This document shows, piece after piece, positions 22,971 through 32,276 of a stretch of DNA of 51,497 bases; position 1 is the first letter of the stretch; every line of letters begins with the position of its first letter. The DNA comes from Darksidea phi (taxonomy: Eukaryota > Ascomycota > Dothideomycetes > Pleosporales > Lentitheciaceae). The stretch is from the NCBI GenBank assembly GCA_030770425.1, contig JASJFT010000278.1, positions 1 to 51,497 of the forward strand, read 5' to 3'. Both the position numbers and the translations under genes were made by a program. A model generated the notes under the pieces. The model saw only the letters and a list, made by a program, of their open reading frames with translations. It ran no database searches and was not told the origin of the DNA.

Positions 22971-23473
22971 CATGTTAATTATGGGCTGTGCTTTCATAAA
23001 CCCTTGTCAAGCCAAGCCCGTTGGTGGCCAAAGCGTTCGCTCCTGCCAACTTTTCACCCCAAGCAAGCTTACACGCAGGAACTTCGAATTCTATTACCGC
23101 CAGCTTGCAACTCCAAGCTCTCCACATAAATCAGAATTTTCTGCTACTTCTCAGGATGGGGCAGGGTTGGATGATCCTGGCCCTGAGATTGAAGGAAGTT
23201 CTAAATGTTCGGGGTAAGCTTGGAGAGATTCTTTTCGACGGTTCAGCTCGATCTCTCGTTATGCTTTTGGCCCAACCTGTTCCGCCTCCGAGCTCTATGT
23301 GAGTATTCAACCCCTTACTTAAGGTTAAATTAACTTACGACTTTCCAAGCCAGCATACCGCGGTGCAATCGGATACGGATAATCTGGAATGTGTAAATCT
23401 ATCCATCAACGCGATACGTGAACGAGAACACAACTCGGATAAGCAATTCATCGGACGTCAAAAAAAGCGCAGG

Positions 23474-24331
23474 ATGCAAGACGATGGACGTCTTAACAAT
23501 CGAGATATATTTTCAGGTCTACCCGCAGAATTACTCGAACTAGTCTTTAATGACCTAAGGATTGAGGATGTCCTGAATCTCAGTCTCGTCAGCCGATACT
23601 TCTGGAGTGTTGGTGAGAAACATATCCAGACATACATTCTATCGTCCCTAGCACCTTGGGCAGGCGAGGCCATTGTCTGTGTGGGAGACGACATTAAGCG
23701 GGGAGATTATCCACCAGGAATGCTTACCGCAAAGGAAGAGAATGATCTTCATGAATACTTGCGCAACAAGAACCTGCCGACAAACCTTTCCTCATTTGTA
23801 GATCTGTGCGCCTGGATTAGGGGCGATGTCTCACCCTCAACCACATTATTGGGGCAGCTTCTCGAGAGCGAACAATATCATTCAATGTCGGCTTCGGATC
23901 GTTCTCAGCTAAAGAACGCGGTTTGGCCTGACCTCTCCCAGTTGTACCCAAAAGATCAACCCTGGATTCTTCGAAATTTGACGACAAAAGTGTACGTTCG
24001 TTCCGAAGTGATTGCTTTGGAGCCGGCGCATATCCATGGCCCCAATATAGACATTATAGGATTCGGAGAAGTCATACTCTCCCGAACATGTTGGTCAACG
24101 GACTCCTCTGTCGGTATGGTATATGAGGGGAACATTCACAGAGGAATTTGGGCGGGACACTGCTTTGACATTACAACACTGGGAAGACACAGGCAAGATG
24201 CCAATTGCGATGAATGGAACGATATCAGCGAGGATGTCGCCAGGGAAATTGCGAGCATTTGGGAAAGTGAATATGGTAGTAATTGGCGTGAAATCATCTG
24301 TCAGCGTAAATATCCTCGTTACTATTATTAA
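23474..24331 (+). CDS. F-box protein
   Basis: A 285-aa protein from the first ATG at 23474. The F-box spans about residues 10-50 (FSGLPAELLELVFNDLR, then VLNLSLVSRYFWSVGEKHIQ), the part that binds Skp1 in SCF ubiquitin ligases. The rest matches a Pezizomycotina F-box family I recognise by WILRNLTTKVYVRSE, GFGEVILSRTCWS and HRGIWAGHCFDI; its substrate is unknown. The frame is open upstream to an acceptor at 23353 (ccag), and a gtgagt donor at 23299 lies 55 bp before it. A 5' exon may therefore add residues such as QSDTDNLECVNLS, but no in-frame ATG was found there. The gene is intact. Confidence 0.8.
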   Translation: MQDDGRLNNRDIFSGLPAELLELVFNDLRIEDVLNLSLVSRYFWSVGEKHIQTYILSSLAPWAGEAIVCVGDDIKRGDYPPGMLTAKEENDLHEYLRNKNLPTNLSSFVDLCAWIRGDVSPSTTLLGQLLESEQYHSMSASDRSQLKNAVWPDLSQLYPKDQPWILRNLTTKVYVRSEVIALEPAHIHGPNIDIIGFGEVILSRTCWSTDSSVGMVYEGNIHRGIWAGHCFDITTLGRHRQDANCDEWNDISEDVAREIASIWESEYGSNWREIICQRKYPRYYY

Positions 24332-24424
24332 GAATATGTGTATTGGAATGGCGATATCGATAAGATTTCGCAGGTACAAAATATAAGTTTTGTGAATAAT
24401 GAAAACGGGTTTTCTAGGGGGAGG

Positions 24425-25111
24425 ATGACCGCGAATCGAATGCATCGCCGCGTCATCGTCCATGACTACGGAAAGCCCATCTACAAGGCAAGCTCCTGGA
24501 CTAGTCTTCTTGCTGCGTTGGAAGGCTGCATTGAAGGATACGAGTCGTTGCACACAAGGGCCGGTATGCTACAGTGCGATATCTCGCCAAACAACCTCGT
24601 GGTGAACGAAGAGGATGAAAACCCCTCCTGGCGCGCGTTCTTGATCGACCTCGACCTTGCCATCAAGGAGCAGCGGGAGAAGTCTTCAGGAGCGCGAGGG
24701 AAGACCGGCACACGAGCATTCATGGCGATCGGTGCGCTTCTAGACGACGAAGAGCCACATTCATTCATGCACGATCTGGAGTCGTTCTTCTGGGTGTTAT
24801 TCTGGATATGCATTCACTACAACGGATCGCAAGAGAGGGTGGTACCACGGTTCGACAAATGGAATTTTGCGGATACGGAGGAGCTAGCTACAATGAAACT
24901 GGAGATTGTATCTGATGATGCAATCTTTCACAAAACCGCCCGGGAATACTTCACGGAATATTACCAGCCATTGGTCCCTTACGTCAATAGATTGCGGAGG
25001 AAGATATTTCCGAACGGTGGGAGGTGGAGAGATCCAAATCCAAAGCTGTATTTTGAGATGAAAAAGATACTGCGGACGGCACAGGACGACTTGAAAGGAT
25101 TGGAGGGATAG
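24425..25111 (+). pseudogene. FunK1-type kinase fragment lacking the N-lobe
   Basis: From ATG 24425 this encodes 228 aa of the fungal-specific FunK1 protein kinase domain. The catalytic loop LQCDISPNNLVV has the HRD position altered to QCD. The metal-binding segment is LIDLDLAI. The activation region GARGKTGTRAFMAIGALL and HSFMHDLESFFWVLFWICIH complete the C-lobe. The N-lobe with the glycine loop and VAIK lysine is missing: upstream, after only 93 bases, is the stop of the F-box gene. The frame is open back to 24338, but that part is not kinase-like. It is therefore a headless copy, probably non-catalytic, either a pseudogene or a truncated regulatory protein. No internal stops interrupt it. 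Confidence 0.72.
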
Positions 25112-25557
25112 CAAAGTGTATTTCAGGAGTTAGTAGAAGAACAGGGAAGCGGGCACAGGAGTACCCCGAAGCTTCTATTCTTAACCAGCTTCTAGTATTC
25201 GGCGAGCAGATGAGCGTCAGGTTCAGAATTAGCTTCGGTGCCTGTCTTGGCCACGCTAATTTTGGCTCACCGTCTTGTAAAGCTAAGCTTTGTTCCAACA
25301 AACACCCTTACTCGATCATACGGACAGCTTCGCGAATTTTACCATATATTGTGAACTCGCAGGCCATGTATTGGGGAACGTCGAGGTTCCTGGTTTCCTT
25401 CGAAGACTTTGGAGAAGTCTTAGGGTTCGACTCGGCAGCAGACCGCGGGCAACATGTGCAAAGCGGAATCCGGCTCAACTGAGAGGAGAGCAGCTAGCAG
25501 GACTGGCCCGAGAGGGCGAGAGAATGGGATATGTCCGTTGCATGATCGCCCCGAATA
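25112..25557. other. Intergenic
   Basis: Only weak overlapping frames without recognisable content are present. No RIP signature is seen. Confidence 0.4.
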
Positions 25558-25815
25558 TTATTGGTCAAAAATCTTCAAATTAGAAGTGACCGCATCAGCG
25601 ATAAGATTCATGCCGATGACTTTCCCGGTTGTATTCACGCCACCCGACGTCACATTCAAGGCCTGACCCTGCGCCTCACCGTTCTGCTTGGCGTCTGCCC
25701 AGCCACAATTAACGCAGGCCGGGTACTTTCGGATGAGATACCGTCCGTAATGGGCTGGTCGTAGAAGAGCGTATTATGCAACATGCTCCCGAGGCAGATA
25801 AGGTTTTGCGTTGAA
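25558..25815 (-). pseudogene. Frameshifted coding fragment of unknown fungal protein
   Basis: Two adjoining minus-strand frames look like one broken protein. The upstream piece reads QNLICLGSMLHNTLFYDQ and ITDGISSEST (about 25805-25730). After a one-base-type frame shift near 25700-25730, CVNCGWADAKQNGEAQGQ, LNVTSGGVNTTGKVIGMN and LIADAVTSNLKIFDQ run to TAA at 25558-25560. Codon character and the smooth join support a decayed gene. I do not recognise the family. No start was found. It could also be two short exons with an unseen intron. Confidence 0.4.
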
Positions 25816-26192
25816 CGCTGGGGGAGTGGTAAAGGCTTCTGCAGTGGACGAGTCTATAGTCCGTGTGAGTCACTGGAACGCAGTTGCCTACGATATATGC
25901 GGTTAGCTTTGCATGAAGATGCACCGCTACAGTGGAAAGAGAAAACCAATCATAAACAATGCGTTATTATTGGCTAACGTATCTTCCGGAAATTCTCAAT
26001 GGACATTCCGACCAATTATCACGTGACATTATATATGCGCTTGTGTCCGAACTAAGTAAGGTTAGTGCCACAAGGATTAGGCTGGCAGGCAACCATATTA
26101 CATAAGCTTGCACATGCGATCGCGGAGTAGCGGTCGCACACTGAGACCCAAGTTCAACTTGCGATTTCCCTTCCGTTAACGTTACGAGTACT
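25816..26192. other. Upstream region of the kinase-like gene
   Basis: No gene is seen. A minus-strand 170-aa frame (25967-26479) overlaps the kinase in antisense and is a shadow. Confidence 0.4.
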
Positions 26193-27038
26193 ATGCGGGA
26201 GCCTTTTGCCAATTTCTCAGATGGGACGCCGGTGCCCTTCGACGGGGAGTTCCACGTCGATCCATTAGATCCATCAACATCGGTCAGATGCCTTGAGCCA
26301 TGGGTCCCTCCTGGCGTGTTGAGAGTTTTCTCCGGTGGCAATACAGCCTGCTTGGGTCTACTCCCAGATGATTCGGTGCTCAAATTCCCTTTCGACAGGC
26401 ACGATCGCTTCTCGAAGAAAGCTCTCGACATCGAGCATTGCATTCTCTTAGCCCTAGGAGGCCACGAAAGACTTGTCAAGTATTTGGGGAGGGAAAAGCA
26501 CGGGCTCCGCTTTCAATTTGCAGTGAATGGCGATGTCCGGCGCTACATGTCTGCCACCGAGTCTGTTAGTATCTCGCTTCAGCTTCGATACAAATGGTCA
26601 AAACAAGCAACGGAGGCTCTGGCTATTGTTCACTCTCGAGGCGTTGTGCACTGCGATATTCATCCAAATAACTTCCTACTCGATGATCAGCTTGATCTAC
26701 GGCTTTGCGACTTTTCCGGTTCTTTGTTCGGCGACTTGGACGGAGCTGCTATGGAAAGCACCAGATTCTTTCTTCCAAGAGAACCCCTCGCTACTCCCAA
26801 TGTGAAGTCGGATCTTTTTGCATTGGGTTCGGCCATATATTACATCATGTCAGGCCGCGAGCCGTACGATGCCTTATCAGAGGATGAAGTATCAGCACGT
26901 TATTCAAGAGGGGAGTTTCCTATGGTAGATTCGATTGCATGTGGTCGGATCATCATGGGCTGTTGGAAGGAACAGTTCAACAGTGCAGAAGAGGTGATTC
27001 AAGCTCTTTCGGAGGAGAGCAAGGTTCTGTTTTCGTGA
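26193..27038 (+). CDS. Small atypical protein kinase, intronless
   Basis: A 281-aa single-exon protein that is almost entirely a kinase fold. The likely ATP-anchoring lysine is K64 in SVLKFPF. The catalytic loop is VVHCDIHPNNFLL, with His153-Cys-Asp155 in place of HRD. The metal site LCDFSGSLFG has DFS (Asp173) in place of DFG. The C-lobe signature SDLFALGSAIYYIMSGREPY follows. The glycine loop is reduced to SGGNTACLG. Such compact kinases with HCD and DFS variants are common in Dothideomycetes and, from memory, mostly uncharacterised. Key Lys and both Asp are kept, so activity is possible. It lies 1.1 kb from the FunK1 fragment but is not the same family. No signal peptide. Confidence 0.82.
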   Translation: MREPFANFSDGTPVPFDGEFHVDPLDPSTSVRCLEPWVPPGVLRVFSGGNTACLGLLPDDSVLKFPFDRHDRFSKKALDIEHCILLALGGHERLVKYLGREKHGLRFQFAVNGDVRRYMSATESVSISLQLRYKWSKQATEALAIVHSRGVVHCDIHPNNFLLDDQLDLRLCDFSGSLFGDLDGAAMESTRFFLPREPLATPNVKSDLFALGSAIYYIMSGREPYDALSEDEVSARYSRGEFPMVDSIACGRIIMGCWKEQFNSAEEVIQALSEESKVLFS

Positions 27039-27866
27039 TAGTTGATCAGGACGAATCTACTCATACGAAGGAAACACTGCACATGCTATTTCCTTTTACC
27101 TTGTACACCTTTACACCTCATCTTCAAGCTTGTTTGCAACACCCAATACCGCTCCCTCCACAATCCTGAGTCCGGGACTCGCGCCATGTCGAAGTAGGTA
27201 GTGAAGCGGTTGAGGCTGTTAAACATCACGGTCTTGTGCCCATTGGGCGCTTTCTCTAGATGGAAAAGGCATGGGCCAGTTTTGGTGATCGATTGATTAT
27301 TAATGATGGTTTGATTCCTACTTGGTTTCAGCCGCGATTTTCGTAGGCAGCTGGCGCGGTCCGGGCACAGGTTGTTCCGTCTCGCCTCACTTCATCTCGC
27401 GAAAAAGAGGCCCGCCGCTTCGCCTTCAACAGGCCCATGGTTAGTTTGGCAGGACATCACCACAGCCCTGTGGTTAGTCTGGACTTTCTTTGTACCGTGC
27501 CCTAGAATCTGGCCTACAAATAAGAGCACGCCACGATTATGCTGGCAAGTGAAAGCTTCGCGCATTAAGAGACTGCTTGACAGTACTACTGTACGGTATC
27601 GGCGAAAGAGAGGACACATGCCGAGTTACGAGCTAAGGGGTTAAGCCTTTTCGAATACACTACATTACAGGGTGCCTTACCCGAGCTCGATAGTTTTACG
27701 TAATAGCTTCCACGCTAAATAGCGGGGCTGCGCTAAACCCGAAGGGGGAGCCCCCGGACAGACATTACCACAACATTCCTTCATCTCCTCGACCGTCGCA
27801 TCCCGCCTGTGAAAAATGAAGGAAGAATTCAGGGACCACCCATTCCCTAAAGTCCACTATATCTAC
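27039..27866. other. 828-bp intergenic region
   Basis: Short frames on both strands around 27372-27644 show no domain. A G/C-rich hairpin-like gggggagccccc is near 27746. Nothing else is seen. Confidence 0.4.
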
Positions 27867-28875
27867 CTAGGGCAGGAGTAGTTTGACATACGCCTCGCTG
27901 CTCGTAAACTCCAACACTAGCTCCTCGCCCGGCCCGCATCGCCGCACAAACTGGCCTTCAATACGCACACGCTCGCCCGCTTGTGCCTTGCACCCGAGCT
28001 CCTCGAACGCGGCGGTCACTTGCTGCTCGATCTCCGTCGCTTTGGCGATGGCGTCGAAATTACGGTCTCGCTGCTCCTCCCACTCATCGTTCTTCGCATC
28101 CCAGATTTCGCTAGCGCGCAGCGGACACAGTGCCCACGGTAGACTGTCCCATAGTGAACGACCGGATTTTCCGCGTGGGGCCTTCCTGAGCTGAGCGGCG
28201 AGGTCGAAAAGGAACTTTTCGGGTTCGCCGCCGGGGATGAGGTTCGGTGGGAGGTCGGAGCGGTCGAGGATGGGAGGAGGCACTTCGGGTCTTTTGGGAG
28301 TGGTGTCTTTGGGGCCCTCGGAAGAGTCGGATGGGGCTGGGGACGTTGCTTTGCGCTTTATCATGCGCTTTGTGAGCTTTGGCAGCCCGAAGGTGTGAAG
28401 TGAGGCGAAGTCTTCTGGGTTGGAACTGCGGGCGTAGTATGTATCCGTTTCAACCGTGGGAATGTCAGTATCGACTTGGGGTTGGTTTGTTATGCTTTTC
28501 GAAGGGTTTTGGTGATGAGAATCGATGAGGGAAGGGTGCTGAGCGACGGGTAGGATGTTGGGTAGGGGTCGATTGTAAACGCTTGGCAGTGAGAGAGGGT
28601 ATCGACGCTGAGTGGCTGGATTCTCCGAAATATTCACGCTACTGTCGTTGTATCATGCAGCTAATCTTCTTGCGGCGTTAGCGAGGCTTGCCGCAGACGA
28701 CGCGTGAAGGCTTCTCAGGATTTCTTGTCGGGTGATTGGGCTGGATGCTGGTTCTTGGGACTCATTGGTGGTGTGCTGATGGTTGGGCGCAGAGGTTCTA
28801 GATGCTTTTCGGGGCCCGAGTTTTTTGGGTTGAGTGGGGGTGGTTGGGGGTGCCCCTGTGCTGGAATAGTTGGGG
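27867..28875 (-). pseudogene. Proline-rich unknown protein frame with single TGA
   Basis: From the stop at 27867, one minus-strand frame runs back past 28652, meets a single TGA at 28655-28653, and continues open to about 28875. Upstream of the TGA it reads LGPRKASRTSAPNHQHTTNE and ITRQEILRSLHASSAASLAN. Downstream it reads VNISENPATQRRYPLSLPS. Both sides have similar codon character. A conserved-looking C-terminal region has LFDLAAQLRKAPRGKSG and GRSLWDSLPWALCPLRASE, then VLEFTSSEAYVKLLLP. The longest ATG-initiated form after the TGA begins at 28364 (165 aa). No domain is recognised. CGA to TGA by cytosine deamination is the simplest explanation. An intron spanning the TGA was looked for and not found. 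Confidence 0.55.
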
Positions 28876-29151
28876 TGAATGGCATGGGCACGTGAGTGGT
28901 GGTGATGGAAAAAGAAATAGAGGAGGATAGCCTATACAAAATATATGGGAGAGAAGCGTTAGTTCTCAAATAAATATGTGCCGATATCCCCGAACGAGTT
29001 GATACTAAGGCTGGGAAGACGGGATCTGAATCTGAATCCGCACCGACGTATGGAAGTGAAGTTAGCGCCGCACTTGAAGACTATGGTACTACGTATTAAT
29101 TCAGTGTTTCCGGACATCTGTCAGAGTACTATACACCTCAACAACCTCATT
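28876..29151. other. Intergenic, 3' side of the LysM gene
   Basis: No gene is seen in this short region between two minus-strand genes. Confidence 0.35.
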
Positions 29152-30334
29152 TCACGCCGAACCAACACACATATAGTAGTCCAGCCAAAGCGATCCACAA
29201 TTCGACCCCACATCGGGATTCCACTTATAACTAGTCCCACGCATTAGCTTTCACTCTTCCAAAGCTTAAATCTTCGGGAAAACGGGGCCGGACTCACAAA
29301 TTCGCAAGCGTGATCTTGAACTGATCCGCGATCTTCTGGCAGAAATCACCAGACACTACCTTGTACCACTTATTACAAGCCTTACTCACATTTGGCTGGG
29401 TCAGCGAAGGCTTCGTACTCGTCGGCGTGGGTGCGGGCGTCGATGTCGTTACCGGTTTGGTGGGTGTTCCTTTCACCCCGATGCAAACGTAGTAATCCAG
29501 CCATAGTGCCTGACAGTTCGTCCCCACCCCAGGGTTCCATTTGTAGAAGTCCTGAAGAGTGAACGTCTTGTATTGGGCTACGATCCCTTGGCATGTGTCG
29601 CTGGACGAGACTTTGTGGTATCGCTGGCAGTCGGATGTGATGCCCTCTTGGACGGGTGTTGGGCCGGTCGGTGTGGGTGTTTTGGTGGGAGAGGTGATGG
29701 TGGTGGTGGTGGTGGGTTTTGTGGTTGGGGTGCCGGGGACGCCGATGCAGACGTAGTAGTCGAGCCAGAGGCTGGTGCAGGAGGTGCCGACTGCGGGGTT
29801 CCATTTGTAGCTGATTGGTTTGTTGGTGACTTGACTCAAGATAGTTTGGCAGTTGAGCAACTTACAAGTCTGAAAGCGTGAAGGTCCCGTATTTGGTGAC
29901 TATATTTTCGCACGTGTCGCCGGAGGAGACGAGGTGGAATTTTTGGCCTGCGACGGACGTGTGAGAGGATGCTTTGCTAGAGATGGGATGATCTGTCAGG
30001 ACTTACAGTTACTGGCAATGCCGTCCTGCGTTGGTGACGGTCCACCGGGTGCTGATGTTGGTGTAGGTGTCCTAGTTGACGAAGACGAACTAGTGATTGT
30101 CGCTAGCGTCGTCGACAATGAAGACAATGGTGGCACTGCACCTTCCCAAAGGAGGCAGTACTCCTTGCCACTCACGAGTGCATTGCAATCAACGTCGGAG
30201 TTCCAGCGGATGAAGTCCGCTTCAGTGATGCCCCAATCCGACGCCATCGACTGGCATGTGTCACCGGTAGCCGCGGGCCATTTGAAAGTGCAATCCCGGG
30301 CGCGGAGTGTAGTACCATTGATGTCACGGTGATT
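29152..30334 (-). CDS. Four-module LysM protein, 5' end (signal peptide) missing
   Basis: Minus-strand exons 30334(open)-30007, 29947-29866, 29810-29298 and 29230-29152 join in phase (introns 59, 55 and 67 bp). They encode four LysM modules, the fold that binds chitin oligomers or peptidoglycan. Each has a Cys near GDTC and a C-terminal YKWNP..G..C..LWLDYY block (first module: FIRWNSDVDCNALVSGKEYC). Linkers are rich in Thr and Pro (TTTTTITSPTKTPTPT). Secreted LysM proteins hide chitin from plant immunity. Here the frame is open only to a TAA at 30337-30335, with no ATG, signal peptide or usable acceptor before the RIP block begins about 75 bp further on. The gene is probably truncated at its 5' end, or its first exon was displaced. 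Otherwise its splice sites and modules are intact. Confidence 0.8.
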
Positions 30335-30411
30335 TTAGTGTGAATTACTGTAGTGCGCAGTCTCTGAAAGTGAAAGCTCTGATTTCTATAAGTTGAAAAA
30401 GACGGCATTTT

Positions 30412-31841
30412 ATATACAGAAACGACCCCTAACTATACCTTAATACTAATACTACTAGACTATATTAGATACTATTAGATTACGAAATTTAGTAAATAGT
30501 CGTTAGTATTAAGCTAATCCTTATTCCTAGTAAAATCTCTAATTATACTTAGTCTCTAAGCTATCTACTCTATAATATACCCCCTTAGCTTAAAGATACT
30601 TATAGCCCTTAAAGTTAACCTATTTAATTAAACTTTTAATATTAATAAGGTTTAATTATCTTATAAACTATATATACTTTTACTTTAGAAGGATCTTAGT
30701 AAGTCTATTAATAGGTATCTTAGTAGTAGATAGCTATTATATATTAAGACGACTATAGGTAATCTTCTATTAAATCTAGTTCTAATAAATATTAATATAT
30801 TTAAGCTTAGTATTAAGCTTTTCCTCTTACTTTATAGTAATACTAACTATTTACTAGTTATTATATTAAATAATAGATATCTTATTAAATTTAAGGTTAA
30901 GTCCTTTAAATAGTCTTAACTACTTAGCTATCTCTAAGCTAGTAAGACTTAGAGTAAGTAGTTCTACCTTAGTTATACTCTTAATAATAATACGTTATTA
31001 AGCTAATTTCTAATTAATAGTTATATTAAATAATTAAAATAAGTAGTCTTAGTTACTCTAGCGAGTATAGACGTCGTTAGTAAATATTATATTTACTACT
31101 CTTAAGAAATTACTAGTAGCTCTAGACTATTTAATTATTTTACTATTAGTTATATTATATTTAACTACTTTATCTTATTATATAGTTATTTCTTATAGAG
31201 TATTATACTTTATCTTATTAATATATTATTATATATACTTAATTAAAACTATATACTACTATTCTAGATTTATAAGATAACTTACTAATAGATTATAAGA
31301 ATATATTAAATTAGGTTATATTTACTATATAAGATATATAAGATAGTTAACTAGTTATTAATAGTATTTTATATATATCTTATTAGGTTCTTTAGTAAAT
31401 AGCTTATACTAATTTACTATAAGTAGTATTTCTATAGAATAAGAATCTAATTAGATATTAAACTCTCTAGTAATTTTATTAATATAGATATTTTATATAA
31501 GTTAAATTAATCGTTTCTTTATATTCTATATAACTCGAATTTCTAAGTACTACTTTAGATTATCTAGCTTCTTAATATTATAATAGTTTATAAGATCTAT
31601 CTTAAGATATTTATAAAGCCTAGTATTCTTAAAGTAATAGACTATAACAACGTCGTCGACGTATACGAATAGAATTAGCTAGTTATTAATATATATATAA
31701 GAAAATTCTTTTACTCCTTATATACTAAACTAATTTAAAGTTTTTTTAAATTTATTATACTATAATAATAGTACTTCTTTAAGTCTATAAAGGGTATATA
31801 GTATCTTTAAAATCTTATTATTATACTTAAAGCTATCTAGT
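30412..31841 (-). mobile_element. RIP-mutated Copia retrotransposon remnant (reverse transcriptase)
   Basis: On the minus strand, reading through RIP stops, sequence near 31640-31840 gives LYRLKEVLLL, YNKFKKTLN and LILFVYVDDVV. These correspond to the Copia reverse transcriptase pattern LYGLKQAPR..WYNKF and the YVDD active site (YVDD codons at 31652-31663). Sequence to the left should be the remaining RT and RNase H but is too mutated to define. The right side ends exactly at the insertion site of the Gypsy element at 31842. Confidence 0.65.
31837..31841. repeat. Target-site duplication, left copy (ctagt)
   Basis: The 5-bp ctagt directly before the 5' LTR is repeated at 38707-38711 directly after the 3' LTR. 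A 5-bp duplication is usual for Ty3/Gypsy integration. Confidence 0.85.
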
Positions 31842-32276
31842 TGTTATAACCCTAGGATTAGAAGGATACGGGGTAAGCTCCAACGTAGCTAGGATAACTA
31901 AGCTATACTTAGTTAGTAATCTAATATTATATAACTTAGAAGTTATAGAAGTTACTAAGATAACTACTTCTATAACTACTATAGAAGTTGTAGAAGCTAT
32001 AGAAGTTACTACTTCTACTACTACTACTACTACCTTAAGGAATAAGAACGGGTATAAGAGGGCGGAGGATCTCTTAGACTTTCTATTTTAATTCCTTATA
32101 GTTAATTCTCTTTAGTTTATCTAACGCTTACGAATAAGATTAAATCTTTTCCTAAGTAGTTATTCTAGTAATAGAATTTATTAACTTAATCTTAATCTAT
32201 TAAAACCTAACGGTACGATAAACGTACTATTAGCCCTAACCTAGATTTTATATTAAAGTATATATAACGTATAATA
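31842..32276 (+). repeat. 5' LTR of Gypsy element 1 (435 bp)
   Basis: It begins tgttataaccctagg and ends ataata, which was ataaca before mutation (compare the unmutated copy at 51422). It matches 38272-38706 along its whole length, mostly with C/T and G/A differences. It contains a gaagttatagaagtta-type repeat and a ctactactactac run. Confidence 0.92.

Noticed and set aside
25967..26479. 170-aa minus-strand ORF
   Set aside because: Antisense to the kinase N-terminus; the plus strand has clear kinase motifs.
29559..29881. Gly/Val-rich plus-strand ORFs
   Set aside because: Reverse reading of the Thr/Pro-rich LysM linkers.
31970..32036. Short repeated gaagtta and ctactact runs as a CRISPR-like array
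   Set aside because: They are low-complexity repeats inside an LTR, duplicated in the second LTR; no spacer pattern, and the genome is eukaryotic.
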